Below are positions 57,897-64,000 of a stretch of DNA of 64,000 nucleotides, piece by piece. Source of the DNA: Eubacteriales bacterium (lineage in GTDB: Bacteria; Bacillota; Clostridia; Christensenellales; Aristaeellaceae); contig JAQUWD010000014.1 of NCBI GenBank assembly GCA_028693055.1, positions 1 through 64,000 on the forward strand, written 5' to 3'. Position 1 is the stretch's first letter; every line of letters starts with the position of its first letter. The notes under the pieces are model-generated. The model saw only the letters and a program-made list of their open reading frames with translations. It had not been told where the DNA came from and did no database searches. The position numbers were made by a program, and so were the translations under genes.

Positions 57897-58931
57897 ATGA
57901 CGCTACAAAAAATACTCGCCCTTGCGGTGGCGTTGGTCATGACCCTTGCCCTTCCCCTGCTCGCTTTTGCGGAGGATGCGGCGCTGGATACCGAACTGGA
58001 AGGCTATGTAACCGAGCTGGTGGAGGGCGGCTTTTTGATGGAGGACATTGAGCTGGGACAGGTGATGCTCAATGTGGACGATCAAACCGTTTTGGACGGC
58101 GTGGTTGTGGAGGAAGGCATTCAGGTAGGCCAATATGTGATTGTCGCCTACGATGGTCGCCTCACCCGCAGTCTGCCCCCGCAGGCGCACGCAGACAAGG
58201 TGGGCTGCTACGTTCTACGCGGCACGGTAGGCGATTTTCTGGACGACGGCATGCTTCTACTGGACGATGAAATTTTCGGCGACGTTATCGTACATATCGG
58301 CGGCTCTTTCAAGCCGATCTATTCTGGTGTGCCCGTCACCGTTTACTATGACGGCGTCATGGCGATGAGTCTGCCGGGACAGGTGACAGCCCGGGAGATT
58401 GAAGTGCCTGAGCTAAGCGGTACCATTAGCAATCTCAGCGATGAAGGCTTTACGCTGACCGATGAGGACGGCGTGGCCTATGAGGTGCTCATGACCGACG
58501 AAACGCTAGTTGGCCGTCTGGGTCTTGCAGACGGCAGTCTTGCGGACGGCGATCCTGCGGATGGCGGTCTTGCAGACGGCAGTCTTGCGGACGGCGATCC
58601 TGCGGATGGCGGTCTTGCAGACGGCAGTCTTGCGGACGGCAGTCTTGCAGACGGCAGTTCTGAGGACGGCGGATCTGCGGAAGATCAGCCTTCTGACGGC
58701 GCTGAGGCTGGCAAAGGCAGCGAGGAAATGTCTGCGGAGCCTTCCCAAGAGCCTGAGGGAACTGACGAATCTGACGTTGAAACTGACGAAGAAGGCGAAG
58801 AGGACAGCGAGATGATCGTTGAGGAATACCTCCTGCAGGAGGGCGACTCAGTAACCGTGTATTACGACGGGACTATGACCAAGAGCGTTCCCGCTCAGAT
58901 TACGGCGCTGGAAGTGCTAGCGCAGCAATAA
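57897..58931 (+). CDS. Exported three-repeat protein with a DGxLA minisatellite linker
   Basis: A 344-residue protein with a signal peptide (about 1-24, ending LLAFAED). The mature part holds three versions of an approximately 60-residue beta-rich module ending VIVAYDGRLTRSLPPQ, VTVYYDGVMAMSLPGQV and VTVYYDGTMTKSVPAQI. The third module is split by an acidic linker of about 110 residues. The start of that linker is nine five-residue units (LADGS/LADGD/PADGG). No anchoring motif is seen. I do not recognise a named family; a surface or wall-associated role is plausible. Confidence 0.75.
   Translation: MTLQKILALAVALVMTLALPLLAFAEDAALDTELEGYVTELVEGGFLMEDIELGQVMLNVDDQTVLDGVVVEEGIQVGQYVIVAYDGRLTRSLPPQAHADKVGCYVLRGTVGDFLDDGMLLLDDEIFGDVIVHIGGSFKPIYSGVPVTVYYDGVMAMSLPGQVTAREIEVPELSGTISNLSDEGFTLTDEDGVAYEVLMTDETLVGRLGLADGSLADGDPADGGLADGSLADGDPADGGLADGSLADGSLADGSSEDGGSAEDQPSDGAEAGKGSEEMSAEPSQEPEGTDESDVETDEEGEEDSEMIVEEYLLQEGDSVTVYYDGTMTKSVPAQITALEVLAQQ
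58524..58673 (+). repeat. 15-bp in-frame minisatellite
   Basis: Ten consecutive 15-base units (the last degenerate) of the form CTTGCAGACGGCAGT, also arranged as a 45-base higher-order repeat (LADGS-LADGD-PADGG). The period keeps the reading frame, so unit number can vary without breaking the protein. Confidence 0.9.
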
Positions 58932-58964
58932 ACGGCGCTGTCACAGCCTAAAGTCCATAAAAAC

Positions 58965-59005
58965 AAGCGCGAAGGAAGCTCTGCATGCCTTCGCGCTTAT
59001 TTTTT
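58965..59005 (+). terminator. Intrinsic terminator after the exported repeat protein
   Basis: AAGCGCGAAGG pairs with CCTTCGCGCTT across an 11-base loop, followed by TATTTTTT. The group IIC intron remnant begins 4 bases later. Confidence 0.85.
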
Positions 59006-59008
59006 ATA

Positions 59009-59560
59009 GTGCGCCCGGCATGGGCGATAACTAGGGGGTGAAAGACCCCTGAGGACTTGGCACTAGGAGCCTCTAGCTAAGGGCAAGGGTGTCCACCGCG
59101 GGGTGGAATCTGAAGGAAGCCAGAGGCAAAGTCCTGAGCGGACGAGCAGAAACCTCATACAAAGGCTGAACAGGGCTTACAAGCGTGGCAATAAGGGAGC
59201 GGCGGGCGTAGAGGGTATGACCTCCAGCAAGCCCTGCCTTGGCTCAAGGAACACAGAAGAAAATTGTTACAAAGCTTAGGGGAAGGGAAATACAATCCTA
59301 AGCCCGTAAGACGCAAGGAAACCCCGAAGCCGGATGGCGGTGTAAGAAAGCTTGGAATCCCTACGGTAATCGACCGGATGATTCAACGAGCGATTGCGCT
59401 GGTCATTAGTCCCTGCTTTGAAACGCAGTTCAGCGAAACAAGCTATACTTACCGCCCATATCGTAGAGCACAATGGGCAATACCGAACGGTACATACAGT
59501 GGTGTGAGGGCTCGGCTAGGGCACTGGCTAGGGCGCGCAAATGCGGCGACCGTACAGCGC
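59009..59560 (+). mobile_element. Group IIC intron remnant (internally deleted)
   Basis: The 5' end GTGCGCCCGGCATGGGCG, then GGGTGAAAGACCCC, AAGGGTGTCC and GGAATCTGAAGGAAGC, match the domain I start of group IIC introns as I recall it from Oceanobacillus (GUGUGCCCGGCAUGGG...). After about 160 bases the sequence jumps into the reverse transcriptase reading frame. It then jumps again to a domain V-like end (59478-59510, ACCGAACGGTACATACAGTG, then GTGTGAGGG). Both junctions look like internal deletions. It sits just after a terminator hairpin, the preferred target of this class. Confidence 0.8.
59175..59470 (+). pseudogene. ltrA: Truncated, frameshifted group II intron reverse transcriptase
   Basis: One frame gives AYKRGNKGAAGVEGM (from about 59175). 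A second frame then gives LPWLKEHRRKLLQSLGEGKYNPKPVRRKE... to FETQFSETSYTYRPYRRA, the RT0-RT2 blocks of intron-encoded proteins. A one-base frameshift lies between them near 59220-59240. Everything after RT2 is gone, including the catalytic YADD, the maturase and endonuclease parts. The protein cannot be active. Confidence 0.85.
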
Positions 59561-59585
59561 AAATGCGGCGGCCGTGAATTGCCGA

Positions 59586-59614
59586 TTGACTTTACGCTCT
59601 TTCGATGCTATAAT
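59586..59614 (+). promoter_or_regulatory. Promoter of tRNA-Leu
   Basis: TTGACT (59586-59591), a 17-base spacer and TATAAT (59609-59614), 11 bases before the tRNA. Just upstream is a 22-base direct duplication (GCGCAAATGCGGCG at 59535 and 59557). Confidence 0.85.
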
Positions 59615-59625
59615 GCGTTCAGCTT

Positions 59626-59711
59626 GCTGGTGTGTTGGAATTGGCATACAAAGCAGACTTAAAATTTGCCGCTCATTGAGCATGCGGGTTCAAGTCCCGC
59701 CACCAGCACCA
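59626..59711 (+). tRNA. tRNA-Leu (anticodon TAA)
   Basis: 86 bases including the encoded CCA. Acceptor stem GCTGGTG/CACCAGC, then A and CCA. Anticodon stem GCAGA/TTTGC (loop CTTAAAA, anticodon TAA); a long variable arm GCTC-ATT-GAGC as in class II tRNAs; T arm GCGGG-TTCAAGT-CCCGC. It reads the UUA (and wobble UUG) leucine codons. Confidence 0.95.
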
Positions 59712-59716
59712 TGCCG

Positions 59717-59764
59717 AGTGACCTTATAGGATTTAAAAATTCTATAAGGTCACTCTATTTTTAT
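59717..59764 (+). terminator. Terminator after tRNA-Leu
   Basis: AGTGACCTTATAG pairs with CTATAAGGTCACT, followed by CTATTTTTATGCTTTTTT. Confidence 0.9.
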
Positions 59765-60052
59765 GCTTTTTTCAAGCTTCAAAGGGCTCGAATCAAAATC
59801 ACCCCAAGTGTTCGTTGTTTTCACTGGGATTCGTATGAAAGGCGTCCAAAACGTTCAACAGCTGAGCGCTTCGCTTATCGACAATCCACGGTACGTACGG
59901 TGGCATGAAAGGGTCAGATAGGACAGTAAGCCCTAGCTGATTTTTTTGAAGCGAACCACCGTGGACTGTCAATCGGTTGCAGCATAAACAGGCTTGTGAC
60001 GCTGGAAAAACTGTGCTATGCTACGACGGTAATAAGCCCGGAGGTACAGACA
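59765..60052. other. Gene-free spacer with a long inverted repeat and possible second intron end
   Basis: No convincing gene. At 59886-59912 the bases CCACGGTACGTACGGTGG, then CATGAAAGG, resemble the 3' half of group II domain V. GACAATCCACGGT (about 59879-59891) and ACCGTGGACTGTC (about 59958-59970) form an inverted repeat with one mismatch around it. The stretch also carries the promoter of the next gene: TTGTGA (59994-59999), a 17-base spacer and TATGCT (60017-60022). Confidence 0.45.
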
Positions 60053-61489
60053 ATGAGACGAACCTATACAACAACCATGCCGGATCGTGTCGGTGCGTTT
60101 TTGGGAGCTAGCCGTTATATTGCCGAGGAAGGCGCGAATATCACACGGGTGAGCTACAACAAAGCCATCGATATGCATTTGTTGTTTTTGGAGGTGGATG
60201 GAACCATTCAGCAGCTGATACGTATTGAGGAGCGGCTCAAGGAGCATGGCTATCTGCCGGAAAGCTTGCAGCAGGGCAAGGTTATGATGATGGAATTCAA
60301 GCTGCGTGACGTACCGGGCACAGTATTGCCAGTGCTTGAGCTGATCGACAGCTTTCACTTTAATATTTCGTACATCAGCTCCCAGGAAAATGGGGGAGCA
60401 TATCAGTATTTCAAAATGGGCCTTTTCGTGGAGGATAGCGACAGCGTCAGCCGCTTTATGCGGGAGGTTTCTTTGCTCTGTCAGGTGAAGATTATCCATT
60501 ATGATCGCAGTGAGAAAAACCTCGACAATACCGTCTTTTACCTTAATTTTGCGAATACGATCGCCAAAAAGGCAAGCTTATCCGAGGAGGATAGCCGTCA
60601 GCTAATGGTTTGCGCTAACCAGATTATGCAGCTGCTTGACGAGCGGGATCGGCCGCCTTACAAAACCTTTGACTATATTTCCCGCTTCGCGGAGCAGATT
60701 TACGCCCACAAGGGCGAACAGTTTGAGCCTCGCATCAGCAGCTTTACCGGTCGCAAGGGTGCAAAGGTGACAGTGATTGAGCCGCCGACGGGCTGTAACC
60801 TGACAGCTGTGGAAAAAGACGGGCAGTTTTTGTTTGTAGACAGCGGCTTTGCTTGTTACCGGGAGGAACTGCTTCAAACCCTTCGCAAATTGATTCCCGG
60901 CTATGATCGGATGGAAAAAACGGCCATTATCAGCCATGGGGATGTGGATCATTGCGGCTTGCTGGACTTTTATGACCGCGTCTACATGAGTGAAAAATGC
61001 TTGCAGAACTTCCGCTGGGAGGCTCAGGGCGCACCGAATTATCGGGAACGGAATCCACTTCATCAGCCCTATGTAAGGATCAGCAAGCTGTTGTCCGACT
61101 ATCATGGGCCGGAGCTTTACCGCCTGCGCAGTGTGGGAGGCTCGCTGGAGGAACCGACTAAACCCTTAGTCAGGATTGGAGACTTTTCCTTTGCCAGCCT
61201 TCGCTTTGAAGCTTATGAAGGCTTTGGCGGGCATGTGGCGGGGGAGATCGTCTGGATTGAGCGCAACGAGGGTTTGGTATTCACCGGCGACGTGTTGGTT
61301 AATTTGAAGGGCTTTATCCGTCCTCAGGCAGAGTTCAACCGCCTTGCGCCCTTTTTAATGACCTCCGTGGATACGGACGCCGCCCGGGCGGCGGAGGAAC
61401 GGCTTGTGCTGGATGGCTTGCTGGAAAAAGACGGCGCTTGGCTCATTTTTGGAGGTCACGGCGCACCGATTGAGCGCCCTATAGGATAA
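60053..61489 (+). CDS. ACT-ACT-metallo-beta-lactamase fusion protein
   Basis: A 478-residue protein. Two ACT-type domains occupy about 1-75 (TYTTTMPDRVGAFLGASRYIAEEGANITRVSYN) and about 80-165 (FKLRDVPGTVLPVLELIDSFHFNISYISSQ). A linker follows, then a metallo-beta-lactamase domain (about 235-478) with SHGDVDHCGLLDF (about 294-306), GGHVAGEIVWI, FTGDVLVN and FGGHGAPIERP. The metal motif is HxDxDH rather than HxHxDH, as in ComEC-like members. ACT domains usually bind amino acids, so the hydrolase may be amino-acid-controlled. Start MRRTYTTTMPD follows GGAGG. The family name is not known to me. Confidence 0.82.
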   Translation: MRRTYTTTMPDRVGAFLGASRYIAEEGANITRVSYNKAIDMHLLFLEVDGTIQQLIRIEERLKEHGYLPESLQQGKVMMMEFKLRDVPGTVLPVLELIDSFHFNISYISSQENGGAYQYFKMGLFVEDSDSVSRFMREVSLLCQVKIIHYDRSEKNLDNTVFYLNFANTIAKKASLSEEDSRQLMVCANQIMQLLDERDRPPYKTFDYISRFAEQIYAHKGEQFEPRISSFTGRKGAKVTVIEPPTGCNLTAVEKDGQFLFVDSGFACYREELLQTLRKLIPGYDRMEKTAIISHGDVDHCGLLDFYDRVYMSEKCLQNFRWEAQGAPNYRERNPLHQPYVRISKLLSDYHGPELYRLRSVGGSLEEPTKPLVRIGDFSFASLRFEAYEGFGGHVAGEIVWIERNEGLVFTGDVLVNLKGFIRPQAEFNRLAPFLMTSVDTDAARAAEERLVLDGLLEKDGAWLIFGGHGAPIERPIG

Positions 61490-61497
61490 CGGCTTCA

Positions 61498-61523
61498 CAT
61501 ATGCGCCCCCTTTATCGCATATG
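61498..61523. promoter_or_regulatory. Perfect inverted repeat before the 149-residue gene
   Basis: CATATGCG and CGCATATG separated by 10 bases, nine bases after the stop of the ACT-MBL gene and 24 bases before the next start. There is no T-tract, so it is either an operator or an mRNA hairpin. Confidence 0.45.
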
Positions 61524-61546
61524 CTTTGGCAAAACGATAGGGGGGT

Positions 61547-61996
61547 ATGATGATGAGCGAAGCCCAAACCAACGGACGTATCCAAATACCAGACGCTAAC
61601 CCGGAATCGCCGGTCACCAATATGCAGCAGCTGTTGGCTGCGAATATTGGCAAGGAAATCGTCGGCGAATTTCTCATTGGCGCAGATAGCATAGAAGAAA
61701 AGTCCGGGATTCTATATGCGGTACGCCCGGACTACTTTGTACTTTTTGACGACCGTAATTTGGTCTATGTGGTGTGCGATATATACGCCCTTAGATTTGC
61801 GACCTTCTACTTGCCCGGAACCCGCCCCGGCGCTAAAAATGGAGCTACCGAAACAACCAGCCTACGGGAACCCGCCCCAGCGGACGGCGGAAACGGACGT
61901 GCTGTAACGGCGGCGGCTATGGCCCCGCTCAGAACAACGCCAAACGGCCAGGCGGCATTTCAGTATGCCAAGCGTAAGGCCAATCGGCTCGAATAG
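61547..61996 (+). CDS. Small cytoplasmic protein of unknown function
   Basis: A 149-residue protein. A compact domain (about 22-92: NMQQLLAANIGKEIVGEFLIGADSIEEKSG, then YFVLFDDRNLVYVVCDIYALRFATFYLPG) is followed by a low-complexity Pro/Ala/Thr tail. The short beta-barrel-like pattern and 'NIGKEIVGEFLIG' recall GerQ/CotQ-like or LSm-like spore-coat domains, but this is only a resemblance. Several ATG codons are possible (61547, 61550, 61553) after GGGGGGT. It converges on ligA with a 2-base gap. Confidence 0.65.
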   Translation: MMMSEAQTNGRIQIPDANPESPVTNMQQLLAANIGKEIVGEFLIGADSIEEKSGILYAVRPDYFVLFDDRNLVYVVCDIYALRFATFYLPGTRPGAKNGATETTSLREPAPADGGNGRAVTAAAMAPLRTTPNGQAAFQYAKRKANRLE

Positions 61997-61998
61997 CT

Positions 61999-63990
61999 TT
62001 ATTGGTTTTCACCGATCATCCGGCGAAATTCCTTTTCGTCCACCACGGGAACCCCAAGGCTCATGGCTTTGGTAAGCTTACTGCCCGCCTTTTCGCCTGC
62101 AAGGACGAAGGCGGTTTTTTTGCTGACGCTACCGGAGGCTTTGCCCCCATGGGCGGCGACAAGCGCTTCCGCCTCGTCGCGGCTTAAGGTGGGCAGCGTG
62201 CCGGTTACCACGACGGTTTTGCCCTCAAGGGCGTTGGAAACAACGCTGCTTTCATGAACGGGAGAAACCCCCGCATCCAGTAGACGCTTGATCATGTCCA
62301 TATTTTCGTGAAAGCTGAAAAACTCCACAATACTGGCGGCAACCACGCCGCCCACATCCGGGATGGCGGTTAAAACCTCTAGGTCGGCGGCCTTTAACGC
62401 GTCTAAAGAGCCGAAACGGTCCGCCAAGTCCTTGGCGGTTTTACGGCCCACATTGGGGATGCCCAAGGCGAAGAGAAACGCATCCAGTCCGCAGTGGCGG
62501 CTTTTATCAAGGGCGGCGATCAGGTTTTCCGCACGCTTGATTTGAAAGCCGTCCAAGCCAATCAAATCGTTGGCTGTCAGGGTGTACAAATCCGCGCAGT
62601 CCCGCAGCCCAAGCTGGTCATAAAGAAGCTCCGCTGTTTTATCCGAAAAGGTGTCGATATCCATGGCGTTGCGTCCCGCAAAGTGGGCAAGCCGCGCTAC
62701 CGCTTGGGGCTTGCAGGTTTTGCGGTTCATGCAGAACAGATGGGCTCCCCGGTTTTCCAGCGGCTCGCCGCAGGCGGGACAATGAGTGGGCGGTTCAATG
62801 GGCTGATCGTTTTCACCAGCCTCACCCACCCGGCCCATGATTTCGGGAATGACGTCGTTGCTGCGACGAATCCAAACCTCACAGCCAATGGAGACGTTCT
62901 TGCGCCGAATGTCGCCCAGATTGTTAAGCGTCGCCTTTTGCACGGTAACGCCGCCAATATCGGTGGGGGTCAGGTGCGCTAGTGGGGTCAGCTTGCCCGT
63001 GCGGCCCAGCTCCCAAGTGACGTCCAGCAAGGTGGCAGTGTTTTCCTCGGCGGCAAATTTATAGGCCACGGCCCAGCGGGGAAACTTTTCCGTAAAGCCC
63101 ATGGCTTGCCGGGTTTCCAAATCCCGTACCTTAACCACCGCACCGTCGATGAGAAAGTCAAGGCTTTCGCGTTGGGCCTCAATTTCATCAATGAAGGCGC
63201 TGACGCTTTCATAATCGTCAGCATGGGCCTCGAACCCAGCAACGGGAAAGCTGTTTTGCTTGATAAAGTCCATCATGCCGTCCATGTCCTGATAGGGCGG
63301 GGCTTCGATGGTGCCGATTTGATAAAAAAACGCATCCAGTTTGCGCTTTGCAGTCACGGAAGGGTCAAGGTTGCGCAGCGCGCCTGCGGCGGCGTTGCGG
63401 GCGTTTTTGAGAGGCTCGTCGGCGGTTTGATTATAACGCTCCAAGGCGCTCAGACGCATGATACATTCGCCCTGTATTTCCAAAAGCCCCTGATAAGGAA
63501 TGCTCAAGGGAACGGTGCGTATGGTGCGAGCTTGGGGCAAAATGCCCTCGCCTACCTCGCCGTTGCCGCGGGTGGCTGCCTGCTCAAGCTTGCCTTCCCG
63601 ATAGGTTAGGTTAATGGTCAGGCCGTCCAGCTTGTATTCCACGGAGTAGCGCAGGGGCGGTAGGGGCGGTACTCTGCCGTCGCTTAACTGGGCGTGGAGC
63701 CTTTCGCAGCGCTGCATCCATGCTTGCAGCTCTTCCTTGCTCTGCACCTTGTCCATGCTCCATAGCCTGTTTAAATGGCGATGCTGCTCAAAGCCCTTCA
63801 AGGGCTCCGCGCCTACCCGGGTAGTAGGGGAGTCGGGCAAAACGATGCCCGACTCCTTTTCCAGCTTTAGCAGCTGATTATATTTTTGATCCCAATCCGC
63901 GTCGCTCATGGGGCTGGTGCCGTTGGTATAATAGAGCGCCGAGGCTTTGTTCAGCTCGTCCGTAAGCGAACGCATGAGGCTCGTATCCAT
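61999..63990 (-). CDS. ligA: NAD-dependent DNA ligase, divergent LigA
   Basis: About 663 residues from ATG 63990; a TTG at 63999 or a start beyond the window is possible. Order: Ia-like region (1-80), adenylation domain with the nucleotidyl lysine in SVEYKLDGLTINL (Lys120), NARNAAAGALRNLDP, LIDGAVVKV and PRWAVAYKFAAEE; OB-fold (GRTGKLTPLAHLTP, LNNLGDIRRKNVSIG); four-Cys zinc finger (CPACGEP...CMNRKTC); helix-hairpin-helix repeats; BRCT domain (KTVVVTGTLPTLSRDEAEALV). It differs from typical LigA at ATRGNGEVGEG (normally RGDG.TGED) and in domain Ia. It could be a second, paralogous ligase. Confidence 0.88.
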   Translation of the reverse strand: MDTSLMRSLTDELNKASALYYTNGTSPMSDADWDQKYNQLLKLEKESGIVLPDSPTTRVGAEPLKGFEQHRHLNRLWSMDKVQSKEELQAWMQRCERLHAQLSDGRVPPLPPLRYSVEYKLDGLTINLTYREGKLEQAATRGNGEVGEGILPQARTIRTVPLSIPYQGLLEIQGECIMRLSALERYNQTADEPLKNARNAAAGALRNLDPSVTAKRKLDAFFYQIGTIEAPPYQDMDGMMDFIKQNSFPVAGFEAHADDYESVSAFIDEIEAQRESLDFLIDGAVVKVRDLETRQAMGFTEKFPRWAVAYKFAAEENTATLLDVTWELGRTGKLTPLAHLTPTDIGGVTVQKATLNNLGDIRRKNVSIGCEVWIRRSNDVIPEIMGRVGEAGENDQPIEPPTHCPACGEPLENRGAHLFCMNRKTCKPQAVARLAHFAGRNAMDIDTFSDKTAELLYDQLGLRDCADLYTLTANDLIGLDGFQIKRAENLIAALDKSRHCGLDAFLFALGIPNVGRKTAKDLADRFGSLDALKAADLEVLTAIPDVGGVVAASIVEFFSFHENMDMIKRLLDAGVSPVHESSVVSNALEGKTVVVTGTLPTLSRDEAEALVAAHGGKASGSVSKKTAFVLAGEKAGSKLTKAMSLGVPVVDEKEFRRMIGENQ

Positions 63991-64000
63991 GTTAATCAAT

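Noticed and set aside
58506-58815. Alternative frames over the minisatellite on both strands
   Set aside because: Repetitive translations of the 15-base unit; only the frame with signal peptide, SD and flanking modules is credible.

Overview
The window is a chromosomal segment from a moderately GC-rich Gram-positive bacterium, most likely an anaerobic member of Clostridia (Bacillota). This rests on a PolC-type DNA polymerase III, an L10-leader attenuator, a short HisG with a HisZ partner, a BMP-type nucleoside ABC transporter behind a PurR-box pair, a citrate synthase gene of the Re/homocitrate type, and SD sequences of the AGGAGG kind before most genes. Order-level placement (for example Christensenellales-like gut anaerobes) is only a guess.

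Layout. 0-3.1 kb: end of tuf, then rpmG-secE-nusG-rplK-rplA, with an apparent L1-binding leader before rplK and a second, degenerate one before rplA. 3.1-4.3 kb: a CcdA/TlpA-type thiol redox pair. 4.7-10.9 kb: two aspartate-family aminotransferases, a Re-citrate-synthase-like enzyme, formate-tetrahydrofolate ligase and an Lrp/AsnC regulator. 10.9-16.2 kb: a CapA-like exported protein, glmM, a methyltransferase, secG and an unknown exported protein. 16.6-17.8 kb: rplJ-rplL on the minus strand with its own promoter and attenuator, detached from rplKA. 17.8-28.1 kb: an aldehyde dehydrogenase, a small unknown gene, and a complete ten-gene his operon (hisZGDCBHAF, hisIE, PHP phosphatase). 28.2-31.1 kb: a polytopic membrane protein, mscL and a small membrane protein. 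31.2-36.4 kb: a BMP nucleoside ABC transporter under a PurBox pair. 36.4-43.9 kb: an L,D-transpeptidase-like protein, a PrsA/SurA-like foldase, a GntR regulator, pepF, a CCA-adding-type nucleotidyltransferase and a membrane protein. 43.9-50.3 kb: a MalT/LuxR-type regulator, small exported and membrane proteins, lspA-rluD and a glycerate kinase. 50.4-58.9 kb: ispG, a GT-C-like membrane protein, polC and an exported repeat protein. 59.0-64.0 kb: a decayed group IIC intron, tRNA-Leu(TAA), an ACT-ACT-metallo-beta-lactamase fusion, a small unknown protein and a divergent ligA.

The least expected structure lies between the genes. Five copies of a roughly 140-165 bp element made of four hairpins occur in the intergenic spaces (two in tandem after tuf, then near 16.5, 19.3 and 30.5 kb). 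The hairpin arms differ between copies but stay complementary. Two copies are bracketed by exact direct repeats of a complete hairpin (31 bp and 20 bp), which suggests a mobile, structured element that enters terminator-like hairpins. A separate 77-bp tandem array of paired hairpins follows rluD and carries the last coding bases of that gene. All assignments come from reading the sequence and from knowledge of the families; no search was run.
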